This document shows, one piece after another, positions 1 to 12,360 of a stretch of 64,000 nucleotides of DNA. Origin of the DNA: Przewalskia tangutica (Eukaryota; Streptophyta; Magnoliopsida; Solanales; Solanaceae); the NCBI GenBank assembly GCA_029844215.1, contig CM056721.1, positions 60,925,815 to 60,989,814 on the forward strand. The letters are read 5' to 3'. The notes beneath the pieces were generated by a model that was not told the origin of the DNA, ran no database searches, and saw nothing but the letters and a program-made list of their open reading frames with translations. Both the position numbers and the translations under genes were made by a program. The number at the start of each line of letters is the position of its first letter. The first letter of the stretch is position 1.

Positions 1-966
1 CAGACCTCTGAAATATACAACTATGGCGGGGCGGGGCCGCCATACCGATCTGTACAAAACTATCTACAACAGGAGATCATACAAAGTAGAGCCTCGGAAG
101 AGATGGAGCTCCGACACCAACGTAGAGATCCTAAGGATGCGGATCTAGCACTGTTGCCCTTACTGCGGCATGAACGCACCCGAAGGAGTCGATAACAGTA
201 CTAAGTATGCGAACGTAAAATACTTAAATGAAAACATATCATTTTAAAACCGGTTTACAAATATGTGTGAAACAACCAAGAAACCGCACGTAGTGCCACA
301 TCACAAACAAGAGCAACAATAGGTAATCGTAATAGGTCTTGTCTAGGCTGCGAATGATCGAAAGCAGGCCACTCGCCCATATCATCGTCTGCAAGCCTAA
401 TCTGAACTCCGAGTCCATGGGCCACTCACGTGGGCGCGTGAGGTATAACCCGCATCGAGGGTAGCTACTCCTCGGCGTCGTCACGGACTCATTGTCGCAT
501 GGCCACATGGACCGCGTGAGGTATAACCCAGCATACTAACACGGAACTCTCGTAGCTCGCGCATAGGCCCACGGACCGCGTGAGGTATTCTCGAATCATG
601 GTCCTGCACCGCTGAGTCTACCGCGTCGGAGGCGACAACCCCGGTATCATCTCAAGAGGTGAGTGATAGTATACTAACATAACAACATCTTTAAACAACA
701 TAAGCACAACAAGGATACTCACCTTTATACAAGCGTTACAAGATACTAACACACGTAGCATCATATCATGTCTACTTATCAAACCATCTTTATTACAATA
801 TAAGTCTGTTATAAACACATAGGCAAACTTGTTTTTTTTATAAATCTTAAGTGGTTATACTTACTTCCCATAAAGCTAGTATAACTCTTAAGCTTCTGTT
901 TTAAAAACCAATTAGTTCTCTTACATTAATATGATTGATAGTCTTTTGAAATGTTTTGATTCTTTA

Positions 967-1073
967 TTATTCGGGCTTAAGCCGTGAGGCATTCTTAGTA
1001 AGTATTATTCGAGCTTAAGCGTGAGGCATTGCGTAAGTATTATTCAGGCTTAAGCCGTGAGGCATTGCGTAGT
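967..1073 (-). repeat. ~36-bp tandem repeat in E1 3' LTR, 3 copies
   Basis: Three units, each with a core like GCTTAAGCCGTGAGGCATT. The same array is at 8190-8290 in the other E1 LTR, and on the opposite strand in E11 (52529-52637, 58497-58612). Units differ mainly by gain or loss of bases near CCG and CAG. Confidence 0.85.
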
Positions 1074-1766
1074 TATATTGTAAAATATCATGCTTTAGGA
1101 AGAATCACATACCTTCCTGAAAACCACCGCCAAGTTGAATATGTCGCAGAGAGTCGACCTATAATAGTCACATATATCTATTAAAGACTACTCAAGGTCA
1201 TTCTAAGCAGAGGTTCATAATTCTACGATAAGTCGGCAGCACTTCCCTGCAGGTGAGCTATATAAGTCTCTGTGAAAGCAGTCCTATGTAAGTATAGTTT
1301 GATTAATCTTCTTTAAACCCTTCTATGTAGTGATTCAATTCTATTCGTGATATTCTTCTAAGTGATTAATACTTATTCTTATACTTCTACGAGATGCATT
1401 TTCTAATACAAAGAGGGTTAGGATTATTACCTCGGTAAGCCCAATAATATCCTAGAAAAGTCGCGCTGAGCAAGGTTTTGCTCTAAGTTGTATGCTCCAA
1501 GAACCCTAGAAGTTCTTCACAACTTCTACTAAGTACTAAGGTATTTGGGCTAGGGTATTTTGGGCATTATAACGATACAAGAAGGTAACTTTTCTACCAA
1601 GGGAGGGGGGGTAGATTTTTGGCTAGGCTAGGGGGGGGTATTCGGCCAAGGCCACTTAGGCTAGAGGGAAGAGGGCTTGGGCGAAATGGCTAACAAAGGG
1701 AGAAGGGAGGATTTTCAAGACTTGGAAAGTAATTTGTGGATGAAGAACTCTTCATCTTAAGGGGGG

Positions 1767-1774
1767 TATTTATA
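1767..1774 (-). promoter_or_regulatory. TATA box of E1 3' LTR
   Basis: TATAAATA on the minus strand, about 410 bp from the LTR start (2180). A CCAAT-like GGCCATTGGTTGGCC lies just upstream in the element sense (around 1789-1803). The same arrangement occurs in nearly every LTR in the window. Confidence 0.7.
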
Positions 1775-2180
1775 GGTCAAGAAGTGGCCAACCAATGGCC
1801 AAGATTTAGACAAGTGCAAGGCAAGTGTAGGGTGAGGATTAACTATACACAAATATCCTACCAACTCCTTGACTTGTGCACAAGGCACAAAAAACGTGCT
1901 CCTCTCCTAGTCCAAATCGTCCAAATGGGCGATTTCAAGTCCATCAATTGGAGGTGACAAGTGTCGCCCTCCGTTGGTCCAAAATGTTTCGTCTCTCGGA
2001 AAAATCCGCAAAAATTAGAAATGGCATAGCGGAATTTATCCTACGAAAGTGTGGAAAGCGTTTAGTCGGAAAGCGATTCTTTTAGTGAGTTGTGTACAAA
2101 TAAAAGCGTCGAGGCTTATCTTTAAGGCTAGACTTTGTCACGTATTCCCTTACGTACATACTGCGAAATACGGTATAACA

Positions 2181-2212
2181 TTCTCCCCTTAGAAACATTC
2201 GTCGAATGTTCC
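2181..2212 (-). other. E1 polypurine tract with upstream hairpin
   Basis: Read on the minus strand, a purine run AAGGGGAGAA (2181-2191) abuts the 3' LTR. It primes plus-strand DNA synthesis in LTR elements. Just upstream, AACATTCG and CGAATGTT (2192-2212) can pair. The same hairpin precedes the PPT in E6, E7, E8, E9 and E11. Confidence 0.85.
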
Positions 2213-2329
2213 TTCCCAAACGATTATCGAAGAAGCTTAAGCGATTGTAAATGCCACACGGCCACGCAGTAACACTTAGGCGAAGCGATAACGAAAATTT
2301 ACAAGTAGGAAAGTGAATTTACGGAGGTG

Positions 2330-3620
2330 TAGGAATAGGTGAGGATACTTCCGTCTCATGTCCTCTCGGCTTCCCACGTCATCTCCTCACGAGCTCGTTC
2401 GCCACAAGACTTTGGCTGAAGCCACGTCCTTGGTCGCGGGCGCTAACGGCGATCGACTATCGCTATGGGAATCTCCTCATACGATAACCCTCGGTCACTG
2501 GACATCGTCGTCAATCGGGTGTACCACTAGATGGATCCGATACATCTCGCCGGCATAGATCGTGAAAAACGGATGCCGCCTCCGGATCGGACGGCGAGAT
2601 CCAACTCATAGGCAACCTTGCCTACCTGCGGACAATCTGAAGCGGCCCGATGTACCTGAAATTTGAGTTTCCCTTCTTCCGAATCTCATCACACCGCCGT
2701 GGGTGGCGCTAGGAAAACCCAATCATGAACCTCGAACTCAAGATGCCGACGGCGATGATCTGCATCGACTTCATGCGACTACGAGTGTCGATAGCCGCTC
2801 TCGGATAAGCTTCACCTTATCCATCTGCTGTACCAAATCTGGTCCCACTAGCTCCCTCGCCCACGTCGAACCAACCTATAGGCGATCTGCACTTCCTCCA
2901 TACAAGGCCTCATAAGGCGCCATCGAATCTTTGGAGTGGTAGCTATTATTATCGCGAACTCAACTAGAGGCAAATGATCCTCCCAACTACCACGAAGTCA
3001 ATAACACGGGCTCGCGACATATCCTCGAGAGTGCGGATAGTGCGCTCTGCTGTCCGTCATGCGTGGATGAAATGCGTACTCGGGCTCACTGCGTCCTAAA
3101 CCCTCGGAAGGACCTCGAAGTTAGCGTAAGCGGGCTCCTGCATGCGATATGATCGAAGTAGGGACTCCATGCGATCGACGATCTCTCGGATGTAAAGTCG
3201 GCATAATCCTCGGTAGAAAAAGTCGTCTGACGGGAAGAAAGTGGGCTGATTTAAATCGACTGTCGGCGATAACCCATATAGAATCATGTCTCCTGCGAGT
3301 GCGAGGTAATCTGTGATGAAGTCCATGTTGATTACCTCCACTTCGGTCGGGATCTCTATCGCTGTAACAAACCACCGGGCCTGCGGTGCTCTACCTTCGC
3401 TGCGACAACGGGCGCGAGCTACGAACTCTGCAGCGTCCTCTTCAAGCCATCCCACCAATACACGATCTGGTCTAAGGTGGTACATCTTGGTCGACCCGGA
3501 TGGATAGAGTAACGCCGCGTGTGCTTCCCCAGAACCTGCTTCAGAAGTCACGAAACATCTGGAACACACTGATGCGCCCTCAAACCTTAGCACCCCGTGG
3601 TGCTACCTCAAGGACCCTTG
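2330..3620 (-). pseudogene. E1 pol: integrase and chromodomain-like C-terminus (broken)
   Basis: On the minus strand, 3593-3096 encodes a degraded HHCC zinc finger (STKMYH with histidine spacing, cysteines largely scrambled) running into the integrase core with the first aspartate in NMDF. Downstream (3090-2640) weaker matches to the rest of the core are in shifting frames. At 2560-2340 the DNA aligns with the chromodomain-like end of the E6 pol (VTEG, then the PHLF-like end). Integrase inserts the cDNA, and the chromodomain of chromoviruses is thought to guide this to heterochromatin. At least several frameshifts are present, some perhaps from sequencing error. Confidence 0.8.
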
Positions 3621-3759
3621 CCTCACGAAGATCGTATCACGATATCGAATCAAAGTGGATCCTCGAGCTGTTGCCTCTTCGCCTCGCCGGCGATGGAAGA
3701 CTCGGCAACCTCACGAACTCTAACCCATTGCTATCGGAATCAATCAAGCGGACACCAAG

Positions 3760-4264
3760 GCTCGCTAACCGATGCAAATCACGAACCATGTCCCTCTCTC
3801 TGGTGCACATCGATAGGCTCCCATCGACCTACGACTAAGGCATACGCCTGACATTGGCCTTCCCGGGTGGTACAGGATATCAACATCGTAATCCTTAAGC
3901 AACTCTAACCACCGTCTCGCCGTAAGTTCACTCCTCTGGTGAAGATATCTGGAGGCTCTTGTGGTGCGTATAAATATCCACGTGAACCCCATACAAATAG
4001 TGCCTCAGATCTTGGCGTGAATCACGGTACCACTCCAAATCATGGGTGGGGTAGTTCCTCGTGTTTCCTCGGTGTCGGGATGCATATGCTATAACCTGCC
4101 ATGCTGCGTCAACACATCCCAACCCGATGCCGGCGTGCGTCACAATACGACATAACCATCTGGACCCTGGAAGAGTAAGAAGCGAGGCGGTCGTCGGTCT
4201 CTTTCAAGCTGGAAACCACGCTCCACAAGCATTCCACTTTGGAACTTGCGCCTTACGAGTCGGC
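3760..4264 (-). pseudogene. E1 pol: RNase H domain (broken)
   Basis: Minus-strand fragments match the Ty3/gypsy RNase H in order: GIGLGCV, then VIAYASRH and NYPTHDLEW (4140-4000), LYGVHVDIYTHHKSLQ (about 3990-3940), and RRWLELLKDYDVDILYHPG (about 3900-3850). RNase H removes the RNA template during reverse transcription. It lies between RT and integrase, as expected for gypsy. The frame changes at least twice within 500 bp. Confidence 0.85.
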
Positions 4265-4990
4265 TAGTCAATGGTGCGAGAGATAGAAGCAAACTTCTCA
4301 ACGAACGCGATAATATCCTGCAAGGCCCGTAAGCTGCGAACCTCTGCCGGAGTAGTAGGTTCAAGCCAAGTCTCGCCTCGATCTTGGCGTATCAACTCGA
4401 ATGCCATCGGCCCGACAATATGCCCAAGAAGCGCTGAAGTCAACCAAAACTCACATTTGGAAAACTTGGCGTCAAATTGCTGGTCTGGAGAAGCGTCGGC
4501 CGATCGCCAAATGCTCGCGTATGCTCTGCTCTGGCGAGAATAAACCAAGATATCATCAATGAACACTATCACAAGCGTGTCCAAAAATGGTTTGAACACT
4601 CGGTTCATCAAATCCATGAATACCGCCGGAGCATTGGTCAACCAAAGACATGACCACGAACTCATAATGCGTCTGGTCGGAATGCGATCTAGGGACATCC
4701 ACCTCTCGACACGAACGATGATAGCGACGGATCAATCTTGGAGAAACATCTCGCGCCACATGGGTCGAACAAATCATCAATCACAGGAAGGGTATCTGTT
4801 CTTAATGGTCACCTTGTTGTTGCACCGTAATCAACACATGCGGCGTCCGTCCTTCTTCTTCACGAACAATCTGGCGCCCCGGGAAACACTGGGCCTAATG
4901 AAGCCGCTTCTCCGGCCAAATCCCTCGGTGGTCCTTGACTCTCTCAACTCGGCGGTGCCATTACGTATGGCGGAATGGAAATAGGCGAGT
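4264..4990 (-). pseudogene. E1 pol: reverse transcriptase (broken)
   Basis: The catalytic motif FIDDILVYSR is clear on the minus strand around 4545-4580 (two adjacent aspartates, the polymerase active site). Before it come YEFVVMSL-like sequence and TNAPAVFMDLMNRVFKPFLD; after it come KFSKCEFWL and the connection region. Further upstream (4700-4990) are fragments of the fingers region. The order is that of Ty3/gypsy. Frameshifts split it into at least three pieces. Confidence 0.9.
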
Positions 4991-5159
4991 ATCCGCAATA
5001 TGTCAATACAAAATTCAATCTCCTCTCGGGAGGATACGGGAGGTCATGCAGGAACACGTGCGGGAACTTCGTGACTACGAGGCCGGTGAAAATCTGGTAC
5101 GCACCTCGATATCAAACACTCGAACTAGATGGTAGATATACCCCTTACGCACCATCTTC

Positions 5160-5640
5160 CTAGCCTTGAGGTAGGAAATAAACCTACCACCGGCGATCTG
5201 GTGCTCCTCCCACTCAACAACCGGCTCTCCGAAGCTGGAACCGTACTACTCTCTCTGCGGTCTACATTGGCATAGCATGAAGCTAGCCAATCCATCCCAT
5301 AATCACGTCGAAGTCAATCATCTCAACTCTATCAAGTCGGCGGTCGGCGATGTAAATGGTCACGAGACAAGCCTATATACCGCCGAGCTACCACCGAATC
5401 ACCCGGCTGGCGTAGCTACCTCGAAAGGGTCTATGGACTCGTGCTCTATCCCTATCCTACTAGCAACAAGGGAGATATATGGGGAGTAGAACCGGATCTA
5501 TCAAGGCATAAACATCCAACGAAGCCCGATAAGGTACGTGGCGACATCGGTGAGGCCTCACGATCTGTCGGTGGACAAAGCATAGATGCGGTTACGAGGA
5601 CCGCTAGGCCAGGACGAGCCACGACCTGCCGCGACCTGCT
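5160..5640 (-). pseudogene. E1 pol: protease region relic
   Basis: Between the gag knuckle and RT, the minus strand at about 5270-5330 reads DFDVIMGW, the conserved segment at the end of the retropepsin-like domain of chromoviruses. The catalytic D-(S/T)-G could not be placed with confidence. I infer protease from position and this motif only. Confidence 0.6.
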
Positions 5641-6821
5641 GACCCATGAACCACGCCTCGGCGAGTAGCGTAGGAGATGATGAAGCGGCAATGAACACGA
5701 AGGTGAGCCTACCACCGTAGCGCCCCGGTCGGACAATCTCGCAGTGACCTGCTGGCCCTGCGTAACAAGCTCCAAAAGTAGTACCACACTTCCGTAATGG
5801 GATCCACCGCATCGGCCACCTGGGGTGGTCCCGATCGGCGATCTGCTACTGCGGGCGTGAAGCCACAGGGCCCGGTGCGCCCTCGAAAACTCTGGGTCTT
5901 GAGGGCGGTGCGAGTGCTCTGAGTGGCGTGGTGCGAATCTAGGCTGCTGAGGCCGCCCACGATAACCACGAGAAGACCCTCGTCTGGCGCCTTAACCTGC
6001 TTCTTTGTCATCCTCGTCGACCTCTGCGCTCGCTCGCATCGAGGCGTGAGCTGCGTGCGGGTAATGTCCATACCGGTGGAGAGAAACCCCGCACATGACT
6101 TCGGCCATATAGTCGTCTAGCCCGGTGACATAACGGTGCACCTATCCTCATCTCGCTACCAATCTTTGGGACATATCGAGCCAATGAATCAAACTCGACA
6201 TTGTACTCCACGGCGGTCGTCCTCTCTGCCTCGGCGGTAAAAATCTATCGGCCAGCGCCTCGCCATCCGTGGAGGCAAGAAGTGAGTGAGAAAGCCTCGA
6301 GAACTCATCCCAGTAGTTGGGGCGTGCTCTCCCGGGATAACTCCCGTGAATCAAACCAATCGGCTGCGGTATCACGCGCGGCCTATGTGAACCAAAGATC
6401 ACGGACTCGGTCTCGCGCCCGATCACTCTCAAAATCCTCTGAAGGCGACGGATGAACTCCTGCGGATCATCCTCGGCCTCGACCCATAAAACTCCGGAGG
6501 CTCTGACTCGAAGTCTCGTAGCCTCAAACTCTCTGCCTCGGGTGAACAAGCAGCGGCCCGAGTGGGTGGAGGCTGGGCTGCGTCCAGCCTCTCTCGTGTC
6601 GGGCCACAACTTTGCCAAAGGTGGGCCATCTCCTTGTACCCTAACTCCTCCGCCCGGTGTGGGACGGGAGGTGTGGGTACTTGTGGTCTCTCTTTGGTGG
6701 CGGCGTCATAGAACTCGCCGTCTACGGTATAGGCGGGCACGAGCCCTCGTGACTCTGGGTGTCTGCTGGCGACTCCTCATTGCCTTGCCGCCTCGGGCCG
6801 GGTTGCCTTACGTGGAGGCAT
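5640..6821 (-). pseudogene. E1 gag (broken)
   Basis: Gag forms the virus-like particle and binds element RNA. The start is ATG at 6821 on the minus strand, giving MPPRKATR, as in E5 and E7. The retrotransposon gag domain follows (DPQEFIRRLQRILRVIG, WDEFSRL, then a degraded RVREY-like region) at about 6450-6150. A worn CCHC knuckle (CYAGPAGH) is at about 5710-5780. A stop follows soon after the start, and frame changes occur near 6740, 6430 and 6150, so no continuous frame remains. In this clade gag and pol are usually one reading frame, so the gag end is approximate. Confidence 0.85.
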
Positions 6822-7023
6822 AATCATTACGGAAAGGAATACGTTAGAGGGTCGACCTATAACACGCCTCTAAAGCACGATCTCGGAATGAGAAGAATGG
6901 AAACCAATCCTAAATATCCTATAGCCTCTGATTATTGGTGTGGTGCACAACACACCGATAATCAAGACTCTACTAGATACGGTGCGTAGACACTTTCCAG
7001 GATCAATCGCTCGATACCACTTT
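6822..7023 (-). other. E1 5' leader with primer-binding site
   Basis: About 200 bp between the 5' LTR and the gag start. It contains GTGTTGTGCACCAC and GATTATCGGTGTG on the minus strand, conserved in all leaders here. The PBS (7009-7019, TGGTATCGAGC on the minus strand) matches initiator tRNA-Met except for one missing base in CAGAG. Confidence 0.9.
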
Positions 7024-8189
7024 TGTCACGACCCGTTCGGGGCGTGGTCGTGCCTTACCGGCACCCAAGTAGTCATACATCAGTGTAATGGAAATATAAA
7101 GCAAGACATGAAACGATTTATAAAATAAGACACGATTTATGTGAGAAAACATCGCCTTTCGGCGTATATATATATAATCATGGTTTAGCGATTACATCGA
7201 CCTTTGTATAACATGACTACACCTCTAAGGAAATATACAACTATGGCGGGACGGGGCCGCCATACCTGTATACAAAACTATCTACAGGGAGATCATACAA
7301 AAGTAGAGCCTCGGAAGAGATGGAGCTCAGACACCAACGTAGAGATCTAAGGATGCGGATCTAGCACTGCTTGCCCTTACTGCGGCATGAACGCAGCCCG
7401 AAGGAGGTCGATTACAACAGTACTAAGTATGCGAAATCGTAAAATACTTAAATGAAAACATATCATTTTAAAACCGGTTTACAAATATGTGTGAAACAAC
7501 GAGAAACCGCGCGTAGTGCCACATCACAAACAAGAGCAACAATAGGTAACTATAATAGGTCTTGTCTAGGCTGCGAATGATCGAAAGCGGCCACTCGCCC
7601 ATATCATCGTACGCAAGCCTAATCTGAACTCCTGAGTCCGCGTAGGCCACTCACGTGGGCCCGCATGAGGTATAACCCGCATCGAGGTAGCTACTCCTCG
7701 GCATCGTCTGGACTCATTGTCGCATGGCCACATAGACGCGTGAGGTATAACCCGCATACTAACACGGAACTCGTAGCTCGCATAGGCCCCTGGACCCGCG
7801 TGAGGTATTCTCGAATCATGGTCCTGCATCACGCGAGTCTACCTCGCGTCGGAGGCGGCTTAACCCCGGTATCATCTCAAGAGGTGAGTGATAGTATACT
7901 AACATAACAACTTATCTTTAAACAACATAAGCACAACAAGGATACTCACCTATACAAAGCGTTACAAGATACTAACACACATAGCATCATATCATGTCTA
8001 CTTATCAAACCATCTTTATTACAATATAAGTCCATTATAAACACATAGGCAAACTTGTTTCTTTTATAAATCTTAAGTGGTTATACTTACTTCCCATAAA
8101 GCTAGTATAACTCTTAAGCACATTTTAAAAACCAATTAGTTCTCTTACATTAATATGATTGATAGTCTTTTGAAATGTTTTTGATTCTT

Positions 8190-8290
8190 TATTATTCAGC
8201 TTAAGCGTGAGGCATTACCGTAAGTATTGTGGCTTAAGCGTGAGGCATTCCGTAAGTATTATTCGAGCTTAAGCGTGAGGCATTGCCGTA
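8190..8290 (-). repeat. ~36-bp tandem repeat in E1 5' LTR, 3 copies
   Basis: Counterpart of the array at 967-1073: three units ending GTGAGGCATT. Copy number is the same in both LTRs, as expected because LTRs are made identical at insertion. Confidence 0.85.
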
Positions 8291-8983
8291 GTTATATTGT
8301 AAAATATCATGCTTTAGGAAGAATCACATACCTTACCGTGAAAACCACCGCCAAGTTGAATATGTCAGCAGAGAGTCGACTATAATAGTCACATATATCT
8401 ATTAAAGACTACTCAAGGTCATTCTAAACAGAGGGTTCATAATTACTACGGTAAGTCGGGCGACACTTCCTACCGGTGAGCTATATAAGTCTCTGTGGCA
8501 GTCTATGTAAGTATAGTTTGATTAATCTTCTTTTAAACCCCTACTGTAGTAATTCAATTCTATACGTGATATTCTTCTAAGTGATTAATACTTATTCTTA
8601 TACTTCTACGGTATGCATTTTCTAATACAAAAGAGGTTAGGATTATTACCTCGGTAAGCCCAATAATATCCTAGAAAAGTCGCTGAGCAAGGTTTTGCTC
8701 TAAGTTGTATGCTCCAAGAACCCTAGAAGTTCTTCACAACTTCTACTAAGTACTAAGGTATTTGGGCTAGGGTATTTTGGGCATTATAACGATACAAGAA
8801 GGTAACTTTTCTACCAAGGGAGGGGGGGTAGATTTTTGGCTAGGCTAGGGGGGGGTATTCGGCCAAGGCCACTTAGGCTAGAGGGGGAAGAGGGCTTGGG
8901 CGAAATGGCTAACAAGGGAGAAGGAGGATTTTCAAGACTTGGAAAGTAATTTGTGGATGAAGAACTCTTCATCTTAAGGGGGG

Positions 8984-8991
8984 TATTTATA
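8984..8991 (-). promoter_or_regulatory. TATA box of E1 5' LTR
   Basis: TATAAATA on the minus strand, about 410 bp from the LTR start at 9399. This LTR would drive E1 transcription toward lower coordinates. Confidence 0.75.
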
Positions 8992-9399
8992 GGTCAAGAA
9001 GTGGCCAACCAATGGCCAAGATTTAGACAAGTGCAAGGCAAGTGTAGGGTGAGGATTAACTATACACAAATATCCTACCAACTCCTTGACTTGTGCACAA
9101 GGCACAAAAAACGTGCTCCTCCTAGTCCAAATCGTCCAAATGGACGATTTCAAGTCCATCAATTGGAGGGTGACAAGTGTCGCCCTCCCGTTGGTCCAAA
9201 ATGTTTCGTCTCTCGGAAAAATCCATAAAAATTAGAAATGGCATAGCGGAATTTATCCTACGAAGTGTGGAAACGTTTCGTCGGAAAACGATTCTTTTAG
9301 TGAGTTGTGTACAAATAAAAACGTCCAAGGCTTATCTTTAAGGCTAGACTTTCGTACGTATTCCCTTACGTACATACTCTGGAAATACGGGGTATAACA

Positions 9400-9511
9400 T
9401 ATCCTATAGCCTCCTGATTATTGGCGTGGTGCACAACACACCGATAATCAAGACTCTACTGGATACGGTCTGTAGACACTTTCCGAGGATTAACTGCTCT
9501 GATACCACTTT
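9400..9511 (-). other. E2 leader fragment with intact PBS
   Basis: It aligns with the E1 leader (6905-7023) but belongs to a different element, because it directly adjoins the E1 LTR end. PBS 9496-9507 reads TGGTATCAGAGC on the minus strand, a full 12-nt match to initiator tRNA-Met. The rest of the E2 interior lies left of the window. Confidence 0.9.
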
Positions 9512-12352
9512 TGTCACGACCGATTCGGGCGTGATCGTGCCTTACCCCGCACCCTAGTGATACAACATCGAGTAATCAGCGGAACATAAAGCGATACAAG
9601 ACATATTATGAAATATGAAACAATAATCGAGAAAAACTTGCCTTTGGCATATATATAAATAACAACTTTTTCCAACATGAGCAGTTTTAATCCTTTTACA
9701 AACCGCCCACAACTTGTGATTTACAGACCTAAGAAATGATACGACAACAATGGCGGGACGGGGCCCCGCCATACCCTGAATGTAAACACCTACAACAGGG
9801 GACTATACGTGATAAGCCTCGGGAAACGGAGCTTTCCACACGCTGTGACCACTAAGAGCGAGGATCAATGACGGTGTGTACCTGCGGCATGACGCAGGCC
9901 CGAAGGAGGTCGATAACAGTGCAGAGTATGTGAAACTAAAAATCAGTAAATGAAATCATAATAGTCTATAAAGCGGGAGACATGTATGATAACCAAACTA
10001 CGATTCACAATAATAGCGATCGTATCGTCGAGGACTCACGCCTCAAGTCATCACTCAAATATAACAATGGGTCTCACGCCCACAACATCAATCATGCGTG
10101 GAATACCTTCTCATCGCGGCGATTTATGATATAAAAGCACCAAGGAACACATGAACACGTGTCCCACCTGTGCCATAATAACACGTCACAGGTAAGTGCG
10201 AAGGCATAGCCGACTACTAACACCCAGCACCAACAAGGTCATGAATCGTATCATAAGATCTGTCTGGGCGTCACGTGATCAAAGCGACCACTTGCCCGCG
10301 GATATCTAATGTGCGCGTCTAGCCACGGAACTTTCGCGACTCGCATAGGCCCTCGGACGCGTGAGGTAGTCTCGAATCATAGGTCCATCGACGCTGAGTC
10401 TACCGCGTGGAGGCGACTTAACCCGGAATCATCTCAAGAGATGAGTGATGTATAATACTATCATAACGACTTATCGTTAAACAACATAAGCACAACAAAG
10501 GAAAAACCCCTTTACACAAACATCACAAGATACTAACACACGTAGCATCTAGCATGTTTACTTATCAAATCAACAGAAGGTATTACAAGGCTATCACAAA
10601 CCAACACAATCAAGTTATACACACGGTACTTTCTACTATATGCTAACAAGTTGGGTTTTATCCCCAAAGTACTTCATACATTAATTCTTTAAAAGATACG
10701 TTACTGTCGCAAAAGTCACACAATACACGTAGTATATGAAAATATAGTGATTATCTTTTGAAGTAAATCAAAACACTTCTCTTTGTAAAACTCAAGTAAC
10801 AACATTATTTTCCAAACGTCCAAGTTTGCCTAATTTCAAATGTTCATGTTTCTTATTTAGAAAGGTTTCGTAGTTCATAGTCTTATTCATTTAAGAATAT
10901 AATTCTCCTTTAAACTATCTGAGAAACATAAGTCTTATATGTGAGTAGGATATTCTTGTTTACAACAATCTTATTACAGCAGCCATGATCTAGGAAATAT
11001 CATTTTGTCTCATCTTAGCTTCTATGCAGATGGAAGTTTCTACTGGTTTTAATAATACTTAATCTGTCAAAACATTTCCTTTTATTAACGCTGCAGTGGT
11101 TTGTCGATACACATTCTGATTTCCAAAATCAGTAAAACATTCTTAAGACGTTATACCTAACTTTCCATAAAGCTAGTATAACTCTTAAGTTTTCAAAACA
11201 AATCAAGTATTACTTCTTCTCTCAAAATGATTCAAAACTCTTTTGAAATACTTCAAGTTCTTTATTAACACATAACAAGCCAGTTATAGTTCAAATCAGT
11301 TACCTTTTAAAAAACACATGTATTTTCTTACCAACATAAAGCCGTTATAACCAACTTCCCATAAAGCCGTTATAACACTTTATGTTTTACACCAATCAAA
11401 TACATTTAGTACATGTACGTCTACCGTACTACATAGTTCACACATATCATGCTAGAAGAGATAGGAAGAGGTTCACATACCTCGCAACGAGTATCGACTA
11501 ATAGCAAAACGCTCCAAGTACTCCCAACTGTCGGCTACTCCTAAAGCCAAGTAGAACGCGCCACACGTAGTACTTCAACCTATAAGGCCACAAGCGCATT
11601 AACATTAAGATCTTATCGTAGAACATTCTACGTAAAATTCGGCGACCTCCCGCAAATGTAAATCTCCTCTCTAGCGGGCCACCAAGCCAACCGGGGTTAT
11701 ACATCTAACCCGACGGGTACAATTCTACTCCACGGTACTACTACACAAGTCTCATGTCTGATTCGATTCGATTCTTGAGCTTAAGTCAAAAGACATTGCC
11801 AACTAACCACGTTCAGTTCTATATATTCTAACAACATGTAATTTCCAATTACAATAGAGGGACAAGATATTTACCTCGATAAGCCCATAATTATCCAAGT
11901 ATAAAGTCGATCCTGGGCAATCGTTTAGCTCCAACTCCGAGCGCTCCAACCCGCTCTAAACCACCCTTAGAAGTTCTAACCAACTTCTACACAATACTCC
12001 AACGGACTATGGAGATTTTCCTAGGGTTTCGGTTTTGTGACTGACGGGAAGTATAATAGTATTTCCGGGCTTTTCGTATAGGTATAACCTTAGAATACTA
12101 CAAGGTATACGGCTAAGGTAATTTGGGCATTATAACAATACTTTAGAGAGTATTTCTACACCACAAAGGGGGGTATTATACGAAAGCATCTTGGCTAGGG
12201 GTACCCACCACACTACTAGGAGGGTGTACCTCGGCCAAGGCCTCTAGGAGAGGGGGAGGCCTCTTGGCCGAACTCAACACTAAGGGGAGGGAGAAGATTT
12301 AACACTTAGAAACATTTAGGAAAGGATGAAGAATTCATCAAAGGGAGAGGGG

Positions 12353-12360
12353 TATTTATA
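12353..12360 (-). promoter_or_regulatory. TATA box of E2 LTR
   Basis: TATAAATA on the minus strand, about 670 bp from the LTR start at 13026. The distance is longer than in E1 because this LTR has two copies of the palindrome-containing U3 module. Confidence 0.7.

Larger units (their letters stand above)
1..2180 (-). repeat. E1 3' LTR (minus orientation, truncated at window start)
   Basis: It aligns with 7220-9399. It ends at 2180 in TATAACA, the reverse complement of the LTR start TGTTATA, and is followed by the reverse-complemented polypurine tract. It holds a TATA box (1767-1774), a G-rich stretch at 1600-1640, three copies of a ~36-bp repeat (967-1073) and a GC-rich block with repeated CGCGTGAGGTAT (430-600). 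Compared with the 3.3-3.7-kb LTRs elsewhere it lacks the conserved AATAAA block. Confidence 0.9.
1..9399 (-). mobile_element. E1: Ty3/gypsy element with gag-pol interior, minus strand, left end cut by window
   Basis: Two near-identical LTRs (1-2180 and 7024-9399) flank a 4.8-kb interior. Read on the minus strand, its order is 5' LTR, PBS, leader, gag, protease, RT, RNase H, integrase, chromodomain-like end, PPT, 3' LTR. By alignment with the right LTR, about 200 bp of the left LTR lie outside the window. E1 is inserted in the untranslated leader of E2, whose sequence resumes at 9400 (flank TATCC); the matching left flank is not visible. It is the only element here with all pol domains. LTR differences are mostly small indels near CAG/CTG/CCG, so the insertion is probably young. 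Confidence 0.9.
7024..9399 (-). repeat. E1 5' LTR (minus orientation), complete, 2376 bp
   Basis: It begins TGTCACGAC and ends TATAACA on the plus strand, which are the reverse complements of the LTR ends. It is shorter than the other LTRs by about 1 kb and has a private stretch around 7450-7540 (AAACCGGTTTACAAATATG). It contains a TATA box (8984-8991), a ~36-bp tandem repeat (8190-8290) and a G-rich stretch (8815-8860). No gene lies in it. Confidence 0.95.

Noticed and set aside
3313..3507. Plus-strand frames over the E1 pol
   Set aside because: Complement shadows of the minus-strand integrase.
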